Part shown: piece by piece, positions 26,571 to 40,273 of the stretch
Position numbering within the stretch: position 1 is the first letter of the stretch
How the letters are laid out: each line of letters begins with the position of its first letter
Program-made: the position numbers and the translations under genes
Notes under the pieces: generated by a model
Seen by the model: the letters and a program-made list of their open reading frames with translations, nothing else
The model's database searches: none
What the model was told of the DNA's origin: nothing
NCBI RefSeq assembly: GCF_000422545.1
Contig: NZ_AULZ01000018.1
Span: 1-64,000, forward strand
Direction: 5' to 3'
Length of the DNA: 64,000 nucleotides
From: Desulfocurvibacter africanus subsp. africanus DSM 2603
Lineage (GTDB): Bacteria; Desulfobacterota; Desulfovibrionia; Desulfovibrionales; Desulfovibrionaceae

Positions 26571-28280
26571 ATGAAAGATTCAAACCGCCCATGGCTTGAT
26601 AGCTACGATTCAGAGGTCAGTCCAACTCTGACTTATGAATCCGTCCCTGTTTTCACTTTGCTGGATAGGGCCGCAGAGCGATTCCCCAAGCGCAAGGCTA
26701 TTCGGTTCAACAACTACTCGATAACATATCAGGAGTTGCATCGCCAGAGCGAGGTCATGGCCGCGAACCTCCGGGCTCACGGACTGCGCCCAGGTGACCG
26801 CATCTCCATCATGATGCCCAATTTACCACAGACCATCATCTCTTATTGGGCAGTACTGAAAGCTGGCGCCGTGGCGGTCATGACCAATCCGCTCTACATG
26901 GAGAAGGAACTGGTACACCATATCCACGATTCCGGCTCCCGCATGATGATCACCCTGGACGTGCTCTGGTCCAAGGTCGCCCAACTAGGCGACAAAATCA
27001 CGCTTGATAAGATTTTTGTTTCCTCGGTCGCTGATGGCCTGGCCTTTCCTCTAAATCAGATCGTGCGCCTCAAGGTTTGGAAAGAAGGCAAGGGCAAGGT
27101 GCCCTATGACGACGGCAAGGTGCTTCGCTGGAGTGAGCTGCTGCACGGAAGGGATCGTTTTTCATACGCCGGGATCATGCCTAAGACCGACTTGGCCTTG
27201 CTCCAGTACACCGGCGGCACCACTGGCGTTTCCAAAGGCTGCATGATCACCCATTACAACCTCGTGGCCAACGCCGCTCAATGCAGTGCCATTCTGCACT
27301 CCATCGGCAATCAGCAGGAAACTTTCTTGGCGGTCATGCCCTTCTTCCACATCTACGGCCTGACCACCTGTCTCAACTTTCCCACGGCGCTTGGCGCAAC
27401 AACCGTACCTTTTGCCCGCTTTGTGCCGCAGGACGTGCTTAAGACCATCGATAAGATCAAGCCGACAATTTTTCCAGGCGCTCCGTCCGTATACATCGCG
27501 CTCATGCAGCAGCGAGAGTTCGAAAATACGGACTTCCAGGGGTTACGTTACTGCATCTCAGGTTCGGCTCCCATGCCCGTGGAAGTCATGCAACAGTTCA
27601 AGGAGCGCACAGGCTCGGATATTATCGAGGGATATGGCCTGACCGAAGCCTCTCCAGTGACACACCTCAACCCGCTCAGGGGAACGCGCAAGTCGGGTTC
27701 CATCGGGTTGCCCTTTCCGGACACGGAAGCTCGCATTGTGGACATGGAGGTCGCTGGACCGCCACTTCCTCCAGGCAAGCATGGCGAACTCATTATGCGC
27801 GGTCCTCAGATCATGGCGGGCTACTGGAATCGCCCGGACGAGACGGCCAGCGCATTGCGCAATGGCTGGCTCTTTACCGGGGACATCGCCACCATGGACG
27901 AAGAAGGCTATTTCTTCATCGTGGACCGCAAGAAGGATCTGATCATCTCCGGCGGTTACAACATTTACCCCCGAGAGATCGACGAAGTGCTCTATGAGCA
28001 CCCCAAGGTCAAGGAGGCCGTGACGGTCGGCATTCCGCACAAGACTCGCGGCGAAGTGGTCAAGGCCTATGTTATTCCGAAGGATGGAGAAACCATCGAT
28101 AAAGCCGAGATAATCGCCTTCTGCAAGAAAAAACTTGCCGGCTACAAGGTTCCGCGCCAGGTGGAGTTCCGCACCGAATTGCCCAAGACTTTGGTGGGCA
28201 AGGTGCTGCGGCGTGCTCTGCGTGAGGAGGAGGCACAAAAGGTAAATCGTGCCGCGGCTCGTAAAGAAACGGTGGAATAA
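26571..28280 (+). CDS. long-chain acyl-CoA synthetase (AMP-forming)
   Basis: The 569-residue ANL-superfamily enzyme activates fatty acids to acyl-CoA by an acyl-AMP intermediate. The P-loop-like motif is LQYTGGTTGVSKGCM. A second motif is EGYGLTEASPVTHLNP, with GWLFTGDIATMDEEGYFFIVDRKKDLIISGG spread over the C-terminal hinge, and the catalytic Lys is near PKTLVGKVLRR. Length and order match FadD-type ligases. The substrate chain length cannot be fixed from sequence. Confidence 0.92.
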   Translation: MKDSNRPWLDSYDSEVSPTLTYESVPVFTLLDRAAERFPKRKAIRFNNYSITYQELHRQSEVMAANLRAHGLRPGDRISIMMPNLPQTIISYWAVLKAGAVAVMTNPLYMEKELVHHIHDSGSRMMITLDVLWSKVAQLGDKITLDKIFVSSVADGLAFPLNQIVRLKVWKEGKGKVPYDDGKVLRWSELLHGRDRFSYAGIMPKTDLALLQYTGGTTGVSKGCMITHYNLVANAAQCSAILHSIGNQQETFLAVMPFFHIYGLTTCLNFPTALGATTVPFARFVPQDVLKTIDKIKPTIFPGAPSVYIALMQQREFENTDFQGLRYCISGSAPMPVEVMQQFKERTGSDIIEGYGLTEASPVTHLNPLRGTRKSGSIGLPFPDTEARIVDMEVAGPPLPPGKHGELIMRGPQIMAGYWNRPDETASALRNGWLFTGDIATMDEEGYFFIVDRKKDLIISGGYNIYPREIDEVLYEHPKVKEAVTVGIPHKTRGEVVKAYVIPKDGETIDKAEIIAFCKKKLAGYKVPRQVEFRTELPKTLVGKVLRRALREEEAQKVNRAAARKETVE

Positions 28281-28784
28281 TCCTGCGCTTTTAACTGATC
28301 GTAGAAAAGCTCCTCATTATGTCTGCGGCTTGCGCCGAACCAGCAAGCGAGGTGCGACATGGCGCCTGGACGGCGGGAACAGCCGCAGGGCAACATGTGG
28401 GTGAGCTTGGCGAGATTCCCAGATCCCGCGGGCACGCATTCTATGACTGTCATGTGGCAGGTGCTCGAGCGCGCGGGGATTGACCACTTCCCCGAGAAGC
28501 TCTGCCTGCCTTGGCGTTTTTGCTCTGATAGCCGTGGTACTCTTCTGCGAGAGCCGCCTCGAAGGCGTTGTGCCGCCCGTAATGCTCGGTCGGTTCGAAT
28601 AGCGGATTACTTCAATGAAGAGATAAAGCGTTCTGCAGATTACATGCGAGATCAGGGTGCTTTTCGTCGTGGGCTTGAGAGGGCAAAAAACTCCTTCCCA
28701 GCTTTTATGGAATAATGCCTGGATAAACGTCTGAGCAGGCCTGGACCCACATGGGTCCAGGCCTGCAAAACGTCTCCGCGATGC
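28281..28784. other. intergenic region with one doubtful ORF and a strong hairpin
   Basis: This gap lies between convergent fadD-like and dapB genes. A 118-codon plus-strand frame at 28359-28715 (later in-frame Met at 28443) has Arg/Cys-rich composition, no clear ribosome site and no family that I recognise, so it is more likely chance or decayed sequence. The only clear signal is the hairpin at 28735-28766. Confidence 0.5.
28735..28766. terminator. 14-bp perfect hairpin after dapB
   Basis: GCAGGCCTGGACCC (28735-28748) pairs perfectly with 28753-28766 around a 4-base loop. It is 19 bases beyond the dapB stop (minus strand). A T-run is missing on both sides, so it may be a transcript-end stabiliser or a weak bidirectional terminator. 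Confidence 0.6.
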
Positions 28785-29570
28785 TCAGGTCATGAGCATG
28801 TCGACCATGGAATACAGCTTGCCCGGCTTTTGGGAGTGAAGCCATTTGGCGGCTCGCAGCGCGCCCAGGGCGAGTGTATCCCGCGAATGGGCGCGGTGGG
28901 TCACCTCGATGCGCTCACCCGGCCCGAAGAAATAGATCGTGTGATCCCCCACCACGTCGCCGCCGCGCAGGGTCTGCAGGCCGATCTCCTCGCGGGGGCG
29001 CTCGCCGATGATGCCATCGCGGCAGCAGCAGGCCTTTTCCCGCAGTTCCCAGCCCCTGGCCTCGGCCAGGCACTCGCCGAGCGTAAGGGCCGTGCCGCTG
29101 GGCGCGTCCTGCTTCTTGTTGTGGTGGACCTCCATGATCTCCAGGTCGTAAGCCGGCCCGAGCTTCTTGACCAGTTCGGGCAGCACGGCGAGTAGCGTAT
29201 TGATGCCCACGCTCATATTCGAGGCCCAGAACAGGGGCGCCTGGCGGGCGGCCGCGCGCAACTCGTCCAGCTGCTCCGGCGTGAAACCCGTGGTGCCGAT
29301 GACAGCGGCCATGCCGGTCTCGGCGGCCAACCTGGCCGTGCCCAGGCTGGCTTCGGGGGAGGTGAAGTCGATGACCACAGCGCCCTTGACCGTCTTCAAC
29401 ACCTCGCCCAGGCTCTTGCCAAACGGGCAGCCCAAGCTCTCAAGGCCTTGAGCCCTGCTCGACGGCTCGACGACTCCTGCCAGCGTCAGCTCGGAATCGG
29501 ACTGGGCAAGACGCACCAAGGTAGCGCCCATGCGGCCTCCGGCTCCATTGATGATCAGCGGGCACTTCAT
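28785..29570 (-). CDS. dapB: 4-hydroxy-tetrahydrodipicolinate reductase
   Basis: This 261-residue enzyme reduces the DapA product in the lysine/diaminopimelate pathway. The NAD(P) site is [16 protein letters not shown]. The catalytic motif is [20 protein letters not shown], and [18 protein letters not shown] and [15 protein letters not shown] are family-typical. The frame runs on to 29615, but Met at 29570 is followed at once by the Rossmann strand. Its start lies 38 bases after the ligA stop, so the genes are likely co-transcribed. Confidence 0.95.
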   Translation of the reverse strand: MKCPLIINGAGGRMGATLVRLAQSDSELTLAGVVEPSSRAQGLESLGCPFGKSLGEVLKTVKGAVVIDFTSPEASLGTARLAAETGMAAVIGTTGFTPEQLDELRAAARQAPLFWASNMSVGINTLLAVLPELVKKLGPAYDLEIMEVHHNKKQDAPSGTALTLGECLAEARGWELREKACCCRDGIIGERPREEIGLQTLRGGDVVGDHTIYFFGPGERIEVTHRAHSRDTLALGALRAAKWLHSQKPGKLYSMVDMLMT

Positions 29571-29607
29571 CTCTTGATAACCTCCGCGTGTTGCTTGCCG
29601 GGGCCTG

Positions 29608-32982
<3,375 letters not shown>

Positions 32983-32986
<4 letters not shown>

Positions 32987-34986
32987 GCGCTCTCCAGTAG
33001 CAGTTGCTTGAGCGAGAAGATGCGGTCGCGTATTTCGGCGGCACGCTCGAAGGCCAACTCCTTGGCGGCCTCGCGCATGTCACGCTCCAGCGACTTGATC
33101 TCCTTCTCGATTCTCTTGGGATCGTGCCCGTACTTGGCCGCCTCTTCGGCGACCTTGGCGTACGTTTCGGCCTCGCTGTCCGGATACAGCTTTTCGAGTA
33201 CGTTCTCCAGACTTTTCAATATGGTCCGCGGGGTGATGCCCATCTCGCGGTTGTGGTCCTCCTGTCTGGTCCGACGACGATTGGTTTCATCCATGGCCGC
33301 GCGCATGGAGTCGGTAATTTTGTCCGCATACATGACGACCTTGCCGCCGACATTGCGTGCGGCGCGGCCAAAGGTCTGCACAAGGGAGCGCGCGGAACGC
33401 AGGAAGCCTTCCTTGTCGGCATCCAGGATGGCCACCAGCGAAACCTCGGGGATGTCCAGCCCTTCGCGCAGGAGGTTGATGCCCACCAGCACATCGAATT
33501 CACCTGCGCGCAGGGCCTGGATAATGGCCACGCGCTCCAGGGTGTCGATGTCCGAATGCAGGTAGCGGGTCTGCACGCCCATGGACAGCATGTATTCCGT
33601 CAGGTCCTCGGCCATGCGCTTGGTCAAAGTGGTGACCAGCACCCGCTCGCCACGAGTCTTGCGCAGCTTGCACTCGGCCAGCAGGTTATCCATCTGGCCC
33701 TTGACCGGCCGCACCTCGAGAATGGGATCCACCAGGCCCGTGGGGCGGATGATCTGCTCCACCACCGCATCGCCCGAGCGCTCCAGTTCCCAGGGGCCGG
33801 GCGTGGCCGAGACGTACACGCACTGGTTGACGCGCGTCAGGAACTCCTCGAAGGCCAGGGGCCGGTTGTCCAGGGCCGAAGGCAAGCGGAAACCGAAGTC
33901 CACCAGTGTCTGCTTGCGCGAGCGGTCGCCTTTGAACATGCCGCCGATCTGGGAGATGGTGATGTGCGACTCGTCCACGAAAAGCAGGAAGTCCTCTGGG
34001 AAATAGTCCAGCAACGTGGCCGGAGGCTCACCCGCTCTGCGGCCATCCAGATGGCGCGAGTAGTTTTCGATGCCGTTGCAGTAGCCCAGCTCCTCGATCA
34101 TCTCCAGGTCGAACATGGTGCGCTGCTCGATACGCTGAGCCTCCAGCAGCTTATTCTCGCGCTGGAAATAGCGCAGCCGCTCGCCAAGCTCGTCGCGGAT
34201 ATCGCTCGATGCACGCGAGGTGTTGTCGCGATCCGAAACAAAGTGGCTGGCCGGGAAAATGACCGTCTTCTTGACGGTGGAGAAAACCTCCCCCGTCAGC
34301 GGGTCGGTCTCGTAGATGGCTTCCACCTCGTCCCCGAAGAACTCCACCCGCAACGCGCGCTCGCGGGAGTAGGCCGGAATGATCTCCAGCACATCGCCGC
34401 GCACGCGGAACTTGCCTCGGCTGAAGTCATAGTCGTTGCGCTCGTAATGCACTTCCACCAAGCGCGCGGCCAACCGCTCCATGGACAATTGCTGTCCACG
34501 CTCCAGGGGCACGACCATTTTGGCGTAATACTCGGGAGAACCCAGGCCGTAGATGCACGACACGGAGGCCACGATGAGTACGTCGCGCCGGGTCAGCAGC
34601 GCGTGCGTGGCCGAGTGGCGCAGCTTGTCGATATCGTCGTTGATGGAAGAGTCTTTCTCGATATACGTGTCCGTGTGCGGCAAGTAAGCTTCGGGCTGGT
34701 AATAGTCGTAATAGCTTACGAAATACTCCACCGCGTTCTCGGGAAAGAGCGCCTTGAATTCGTTGAAGAGCTGAGCGGCCAGGGTTTTGTTTGGCGCCAT
34801 GACCAGCGTGGGCCGATTCACCTTGGCTACGACGTTGGCCATGGTGAAAGTTTTGCCCGAACCGGTGACACCCAACAGCACTTGTTCGCTCACGCCATTT
34901 TCGATGGCCCAGGCAAGCTTCTCGATAGCTTGAGGCTGATCGCCCATGGGCTCGAAGGGGCTGACAAGCTTAAATTTTTCAGACAT
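32983..34986 (-). CDS. uvrB: UvrABC system protein B
   Basis: The 667-residue helicase-like subunit of excision repair verifies damage and loads UvrC. Motifs are [13 protein letters not shown] (Walker A), the beta-hairpin region [18 protein letters not shown] (DExH box), [31 protein letters not shown], and the C-terminal UVR motif ([25 protein letters not shown]). The frame starts at 35025, but [13 protein letters not shown] at 34986 gives the usual N-terminus. Confidence 0.97.
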
Positions 34987-35044
34987 AGTTTGCCAGTTAT
35001 GAGTCAACTCAGGTATGGGCATCACCCTTCCATAGCGGCCGGGA

Positions 35045-35629
35045 ATGCCTTATTGGGAACAACAAGGTCCGCAAGCTTACCTGCAGTGGACCCGGCTGAC
35101 AATCACACAACGTGCGGAGCAGTGCATGGACGTAACAATCATTCCGCCCGACAGCGAGCTTCCGGTGGAGCGGGCCTTTTCGCTATCCATGACCGTACGA
35201 ACCTTCAAAGGACGCCGGGATGTGGATATTCACCTCTTTCGGCATACCTGGCATCCCGCCGAGGAGCAGGACTACGACTGGGATGCGCTCATCGGCCCGC
35301 CGATCGCTACCGAATCGTCCGTCAGCCCCGCTGAGATCGCAGGCAGCCGCCTCGTGCTCCTGGAGTCGTTCACTCGCGAGGAGCGTGACCGGATCGTGGA
35401 CTTCCTGACGCGGCAGTATCAAGACAGGCTGACAGCCATTCTTTCCCGCCCCTTGACCTTCCCCATTCCGGCCGGGCTCACGGGGCTGTCCCAGGTCCGG
35501 GCCGGAGAGAACATCGGGCTGGTCGACTTTTCGCGCATCCGCAGCTATACCCTGCCCATCCCGTTACGGGGATTGTACGACCTTAATCAACACAAGCCTA
35601 TAATCGCCACGATAGAGACGAATCCTTGA
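35045..35629 (+). CDS. conserved-looking protein of unknown function
   Basis: I do not recognise a family in this 194-residue frame. It is soluble, has no signal peptide or Cys motif, and mixes beta-like segments ([26 protein letters not shown]) with a helix ([21 protein letters not shown]) and a C-terminal strand set. Coding bias in the frame and the overlap of its TGA with the TTG start of the heptosyltransferase gene suggest it is real. Met at 35126 (MDVTIIPPD), with GGAG upstream, may be the true start and would give 167 residues. Confidence 0.65.
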   Translation: MPYWEQQGPQAYLQWTRLTITQRAEQCMDVTIIPPDSELPVERAFSLSMTVRTFKGRRDVDIHLFRHTWHPAEEQDYDWDALIGPPIATESSVSPAEIAGSRLVLLESFTREERDRIVDFLTRQYQDRLTAILSRPLTFPIPAGLTGLSQVRAGENIGLVDFSRIRSYTLPIPLRGLYDLNQHKPIIATIETNP

Positions 35630-36684
35630 GCCAATCAAGCCTCATCGGGAGACGCTTCGCCAAGATCCTGGTCTGCCAACAGCGCCAGATCGGCGACGTG
35701 CTCCTGGCCACTCCGGCCGTGCACATGCTCCGCCAGGCCCAGCCCCAGGCCGAGCTGCATTTCCTCACCGAGAAGAAATGCTCGCCCGTGCTCCAGCATA
35801 ACCCGGATATCGACATCATCTGGGAGATCGACAAGAAAAAGCTGACCCACCTCGGCAAACAGCTCGCCTTCTATCGCCATGTCGCCCGCCAGGGCTTTGA
35901 TCTGGTGGTGGATTTCCAGCAACTGCCGCGCCTGTTGTGGGTGGTGCTCTTTTCCCGCGCCGCGGTGCGCCTGAGCTACACCCCTCCGTGGCAGCGTCGG
36001 TTCCTGTATACACATTGGACCGATACGCAGCCTGGTTATGCCGCCCAAACCAAGGCAAGCATTCTTAGGCCCTTAGGCATAGAATGGAATGGCGAGAAGC
36101 CGCGTATCCATCTCAGTGAAGATGAGCAACGCCAAGCTGCCCAGTGGCTGAGAGAACAAGGTTTGCGTGAGGGCGAACGGCTGATCACCGTTGATCCCTC
36201 GCACCGCCGTCTCACGCGCTTGTGGCCTGCCCAGCACTTTGCGCGACTCATCGATCTCGCGGCCGAGCGCGATGCAAGCCTGCGCTTCCTGCTCTTGTTC
36301 GGGCCGGGCGAGGAACCGGTGGTGCAAGAGGTCGCCGGGCTCGTACGGCGCAAGGAGGCCCTGCTGCCCGTAGGGCGCATGCTCAGCCTGCGCGAGATGG
36401 CCGCAGTCCTTCGCCTGGCCGACCTGCACGTGGGCAACTGCTCGTCCCCGGCCCACTTCGCCGTGGCAGTGGACACGCCGACCTTGATCATGCGCGGCTC
36501 CACGGGCGACGAGTGGCGCTACCCCTCGCCCGAGCACCGCAGCCTGCGCCTGGGACTGGACTGTCAGCCCTGCAACAAGAGCCCCTGCCCTCTGGGCACG
36601 CGGCAGTGCCTTGTCGAGCTTACGGCCGAGCAAGTCCTGACGCCTCTTCTTGATATGCTTAGGGGACCCAAGATTCAGGAATAA
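35626..36684 (+). CDS. glycosyltransferase family 9 (ADP-heptose:LPS heptosyltransferase-like)
   Basis: The 352-residue protein has the GT-B fold of GT9 enzymes. The N-terminal motif is ILVCQQRQIGDVLLATPAVHML. The C-terminal donor site has VGNCSSPAHFAVAVDTPTLIMRG. Four Cys near the C-terminus (CQPCNKSPCPLGTRQC) are seen in many homologues. It probably adds heptose to lipid A-linked core. It starts with TTG at 35626, overlapping the previous stop. Which heptose position it uses is unknown. Confidence 0.88.
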   Translation: MSQSSLIGRRFAKILVCQQRQIGDVLLATPAVHMLRQAQPQAELHFLTEKKCSPVLQHNPDIDIIWEIDKKKLTHLGKQLAFYRHVARQGFDLVVDFQQLPRLLWVVLFSRAAVRLSYTPPWQRRFLYTHWTDTQPGYAAQTKASILRPLGIEWNGEKPRIHLSEDEQRQAAQWLREQGLREGERLITVDPSHRRLTRLWPAQHFARLIDLAAERDASLRFLLLFGPGEEPVVQEVAGLVRRKEALLPVGRMLSLREMAAVLRLADLHVGNCSSPAHFAVAVDTPTLIMRGSTGDEWRYPSPEHRSLRLGLDCQPCNKSPCPLGTRQCLVELTAEQVLTPLLDMLRGPKIQE

Positions 36685-36714
36685 ACGAAAAACACCCTAC
36701 AGAGTGGCCTGGGG

Positions 36715-37425
36715 CTACCACTCCAGGCTTTCGCAAAAACCCTCGGGCATTTCCCAAGGACCTCGCCTGGTCGGATGCTGGATGGCGGCTCGTAGCCGCG
36801 CCAGAAACTCGCGCCTGCTGACTTCCAGCGCGCCGAACTTGAGCATATGCGGGGTTGCCTGCTGGCAATCCACGAAATGGAATTCCCACTGCGCCAACAG
36901 CCGGTTAAGGGTGACAAAGGCCGCCTTGGAGGCATTGGGCACGTGGAAGAACATGGATTCGCCGAAGAAGGCCCGGCCAAGGGACACTCCATAGAGCCCG
37001 CCCACGAGCCTGCCATCCTGCCAAGCCTCAACGCTATGCGCCAAGCCGGTTTCATGCAGGTCCATATAGGCTTCAATCATCTCCGAAATCAGCCAGGTAC
37101 CCTCACCCTGAGGCCGCTTGGTCTTGGCACAGGCCGCGATGACTTCTTCAAAGGCCCTGTCCAGAGTGATCTGGAAGGGCAGCTTGCGCAGGAGCTTGCG
37201 CAGGCTGCGCGCCACCACGATCCTGGTGGGCTCAATGATGGGGCGCGGATCCGGCGACCACCAGAGGATTGGGGTGGTGGAGCTGTACCAGGGGAAAATG
37301 CCGTGCGCGTAAGCCGAGACCAGCCGTTCCTTGGACAGATCGCCGCCCACCGCAAGCAGCCCATCAGGGTCAGCGTAGGCGGGATCAGGGAAGATCAGTT
37401 GTTCGCCGAGAATAAAGACCGACAT
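36715..37425 (-). CDS. aat: leucyl/phenylalanyl-tRNA--protein transferase
   Basis: This 236-residue enzyme moves Leu or Phe from tRNA to proteins that start with Arg or Lys, which makes them substrates for ClpS-ClpAP. Motifs are FPDPAYADPDGLLAVGGDLS, AYAHGIFPWYSS, LWWSPDPRPII, and GLYGVSLGRAFFGESMF with HFVDCQQATPHM. It lies 32 bases after clpA, so the whole N-degron set is in one unit. A 22-bp palindrome separates the two. Confidence 0.96.
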   Translation of the reverse strand: MSVFILGEQLIFPDPAYADPDGLLAVGGDLSKERLVSAYAHGIFPWYSSTTPILWWSPDPRPIIEPTRIVVARSLRKLLRKLPFQITLDRAFEEVIAACAKTKRPQGEGTWLISEMIEAYMDLHETGLAHSVEAWQDGRLVGGLYGVSLGRAFFGESMFFHVPNASKAAFVTLNRLLAQWEFHFVDCQQATPHMLKFGALEVSRREFLARLRAAIQHPTRRGPWEMPEGFCESLEW

Positions 37426-37448
37426 ACGCTACGCGCCCTACCCAAAAG

Positions 37449-37470
37449 GGGGCAGGCCTAGGCCTGCCCC
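37449..37470. other. 22-bp perfect palindrome at the clpA-aat junction
   Basis: The sequence GGGGCAGGCC TAGGCCTGCCCC is a perfect palindrome that covers the clpA stop codon. On the minus strand it is followed by CTTTT, so it could act as a weak terminator that lowers aat expression relative to clpA. Confidence 0.5.
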
Positions 37471-39767
37471 ATCTCTTCTTCTTCAAGTTCTTTGGTCCGG
37501 GTTATGACGGGTGGCGTGATGGAGAACAAAAGCTGGTCCTCCTCGGTGTTGCCCTTTCGGCTCGGATTTGCGGGCGCATCGACAAGCACCTCGCCACCCT
37601 TCTGCAGTTCGCCGAAGAGCATCTCGTCGGCCAGGCGGTCTTTTACTTTGGTCTGTATAACCCGCCCCAGTGGTCGCGCTCCGAAGGATGGATCATAGCC
37701 CCAGGTAGCCAGCACGCTACGAGCTTTGGCCGTTAGCCTGACCACGACCTTCTTTTCCCTGATTTGATCGTTGAGCTGACCGATGAATTTGTCCACGATC
37801 TGCTCGACGACTTCCTGCTTCAGCGTATCGAACTGGATGATGGCATCCAGCCTGTTACGGAACTCAGGGCTGAACAGTTTTTCCACGGCCTTGACGCCCT
37901 TGCCCTTCATGGTCTCCTCGCCGCCGAGGAAACCGAGGCTGGTGGCGGCCATTTCGCGCACGCCGGCATTTGAGGTCATGAGCACGACCACATGCCGGAA
38001 GTCGGCCTTGCGGCCCGTATTGTCCGTCAACGTAGCGTAGTCCATGATCTGCAACAGGATATTGAACAGATCAGGGTGAGCCTTCTCGATCTCGTCCAGC
38101 AGCAGCACGCTGTACGGATTCTTACGGACATCCTCGGTGAGCAATCCGCCCTGGTCGAAGCCCACATAGCCAGGAGGCGCGCCGATCAATCGGGCCACGG
38201 CGTGCTTTTCCATGTACTCGCTCATGTCGTAACGCAGGAACTTGACGCCCATGACCTCGGCCAATTGCTTGGCCAGTTCCGTCTTGCCCACGCCCGTGGG
38301 GCCTATCAGCAGGAAGTTGCCCAAAGGCCGCGTCTCGTTGCCTAAACCGGCACGGGAGCGCTTGATGGAGCGGGCGATACTGTCCACGGCCTGGTCCTGA
38401 CCAAAGACGCGCCCTTTGAGCTCGTTATCCAAGTCCTTGAGCCGCAGGCGGTCCGAGGCGGTCACGCGCTGGGAAGGCACGCGGGCAATCTTGGCAACGA
38501 CTTTCTCCACGTCGCCGACTCGGATGGCGTTGTCTTTGCGGGCTCCACTCAGCTTGAACACCGCTCCGGCCTCATCGATGACATCGATGGCCTTGTCGGG
38601 CAGGAATCGATCGTTGATGTACCTGGCCGAGAGCTCGGCCGCGGCCTTGATGGCCGTCAGGGTGTAATGCACCTTATGATGTTTCTCGTAATAGGGCTTG
38701 AGGCCTTTGAGGATGTCCACGGTGTCCTCCACCGAGGGCTCCTGGATCTCGATTTTCTGGAAGCGCCGGGACAGGGCGCGATCCTTCTCAAAATGGTTCT
38801 TGTACTCCTCGAAGGTGGTGGAGCCGATGCAACGGATCTCACCCGAGGCCAGCAGCGGCTTGAGGATGTTCGAAGCGTCCAGCGTGCCGCCGCTGGTGGC
38901 GCCAGCGCCAACGATGGTGTGGATCTCGTCCACGAACAGGATGGCGTTTTTGCGCTCCACCAGGGCCGTGAGCACACCCTTGAGCCGGGCTTCGAAGTCG
39001 CCGCGGTACTTGGTCCCCGCGAGCAGCGCGCCCATATCCAGAGCGAAGATCTCGGTATCGTAAAACATCTCGGGCACATCGCGCTGAATAATGCGCAGGG
39101 CCAAGCCCTCGGCCATGGCCGTCTTGCCCACGCCTGGATCCCCCACGTAGAGCGGGTTGTTCTTACGCCTGCGGGCCAGCACCTGAATTGTGCGTTCAAG
39201 CTCGTCCTTTCGGCCAATGAGAGGGTCGATGAGACCTTCGCGAGCCTTCTGCACCAGGTTCACGGTGAACTGGTCCAACAAGGACTCCTTCTTGGCTCCT
39301 CCGCATTCGCCACCCGAGCAGGACTTGCCGGGTTCCGGCTGATTGGAGGGGTGCGCGATGACTTCCAGGATATCCAAACGGCTGATGCCTTGGGATTTGA
39401 GGAAGTAGACCGCATAGGAATCCTCTTCATCGAACAAGGAAGCCAACACGTCGCCCACTTCGACCTGATCCTTGCCCGCGGACTGCATGTGCATTATGGC
39501 GCGCTGGAGCACGCGTTGCACGCTCAAGGTCTGCACGACCTCGGTAGACATGGGCTCGGGCATGACCTCGAGATGGTCTATGAAGTACCTTTCAAGCTGG
39601 TTACGCAAGCGCATCAGGTCGGCCCCGCAGCTCTCCAGGATGCTCTTGCCGCTCTCCTCCCGGACGATGGCGTAGAGGAGGTGCTCCAACGTCAGGAATT
39701 CGTGATTACGGCGTTTGACTTCCTTGACCGCATCCGTCAAAACCGTTTCTAATCTTTTGCTAAGCAT
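37458..39767 (-). CDS. clpA: ATP-dependent Clp protease ATPase subunit ClpA
   Basis: The 769-residue AAA+ unfoldase feeds substrates to ClpP. It has the N-terminal double Clp_N repeat (about 1-145), a linker with Cys/Gly-rich CSGGECGGAKK, AAA-1 (GDPGVGKTAMAEGLA) and AAA-2 (GPTGVGKTELAKQLAE), and the C-terminal ClpB_D2 small domain. An IGL-type ClpP loop is expected, and LGFLGGE in AAA-2 (FLG) may mark it. It follows clpS with no gap. Its C-terminus is slightly longer than that of E. coli ClpA. Confidence 0.95.
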   Translation of the reverse strand: MLSKRLETVLTDAVKEVKRRNHEFLTLEHLLYAIVREESGKSILESCGADLMRLRNQLERYFIDHLEVMPEPMSTEVVQTLSVQRVLQRAIMHMQSAGKDQVEVGDVLASLFDEEDSYAVYFLKSQGISRLDILEVIAHPSNQPEPGKSCSGGECGGAKKESLLDQFTVNLVQKAREGLIDPLIGRKDELERTIQVLARRRKNNPLYVGDPGVGKTAMAEGLALRIIQRDVPEMFYDTEIFALDMGALLAGTKYRGDFEARLKGVLTALVERKNAILFVDEIHTIVGAGATSGGTLDASNILKPLLASGEIRCIGSTTFEEYKNHFEKDRALSRRFQKIEIQEPSVEDTVDILKGLKPYYEKHHKVHYTLTAIKAAAELSARYINDRFLPDKAIDVIDEAGAVFKLSGARKDNAIRVGDVEKVVAKIARVPSQRVTASDRLRLKDLDNELKGRVFGQDQAVDSIARSIKRSRAGLGNETRPLGNFLLIGPTGVGKTELAKQLAEVMGVKFLRYDMSEYMEKHAVARLIGAPPGYVGFDQGGLLTEDVRKNPYSVLLLDEIEKAHPDLFNILLQIMDYATLTDNTGRKADFRHVVVLMTSNAGVREMAATSLGFLGGEETMKGKGVKAVEKLFSPEFRNRLDAIIQFDTLKQEVVEQIVDKFIGQLNDQIREKKVVVRLTAKARSVLATWGYDPSFGARPLGRVIQTKVKDRLADEMLFGELQKGGEVLVDAPANPSRKGNTEEDQLLFSITPPVITRTKELEEEEMGQA

Positions 39768-40082
39768 TTAAACCTCTTCCATGGTACATTTGAGGGGGTA
39801 ACCCTCTTTGCGGGCCGTCTTGTGCACCAAAGCCACCTTGGTTTCGGCTATTTCGGTCGTATAGACCCCGCAGACGCCAATCCCCTTCTCATGCACCATA
39901 AGCATGATATGCGTGGCTTCGGCCTCATTTTTATTGAAGATGACCTTGAGCACGAAGACGACGAACTCCATGGTCGTATAATCGTCGTTGTGCAGGAGCA
40001 CTTTGTACCGACGAGGCTCCCTAACCTCTTCCTTGATATTGGTCTCGAACTCAGTGTTCTCACGGGTAAAGGGCTTGGCCAT
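39768..40082 (-). CDS. clpS: ClpS N-degron adaptor
   Basis: This 104-residue adaptor brings proteins with N-terminal Leu, Phe, Tyr or Trp to ClpAP. The core motif YKVLLHNDDYTTMEFVVFVL holds the Asn-Asp substrate pocket, and HEKGIGVCGVYTTEIAETK and the terminal EGYPLKCTMEEV are family-typical. The first 24 residues form the disordered tail that enters ClpA. Its stop codon directly precedes the clpA start. Confidence 0.95.
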   Translation of the reverse strand: MAKPFTRENTEFETNIKEEVREPRRYKVLLHNDDYTTMEFVVFVLKVIFNKNEAEATHIMLMVHEKGIGVCGVYTTEIAETKVALVHKTARKEGYPLKCTMEEV

Positions 40083-40273
40083 TGTACTCGCCGGTCTGGT
40101 TTAACGGGTTTATGCCAATTGAGCCCAATCTAAGTCTCCGCTCCCTCCCTGTCGAGAGGGGGACCGCGCTTCCCCGAGGTTCTGGGACCAATACCGTGTA
40201 TACCCTGACCTCGAGGGTCGGTAAAGAGCGAAACGGAAAATGGCGATCTTTAAACGGGCTCGAAATAGATCAG

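Noticed and set aside
28359-28715. 118-codon frame after the acyl-CoA ligase
   Set aside because: Arg/Cys-rich, no clear ribosome site, no family and placed between convergent genes; not counted as a gene.
33004-35334. 776-codon plus-strand frame opposite uvrB
   Set aside because: It is the antisense shadow of a clear uvrB gene in GC-rich DNA and has no recognisable motif. The same holds for long frames opposite ligA (30322-31941), clpA (38667-39752) and hdrA (55838-57175).
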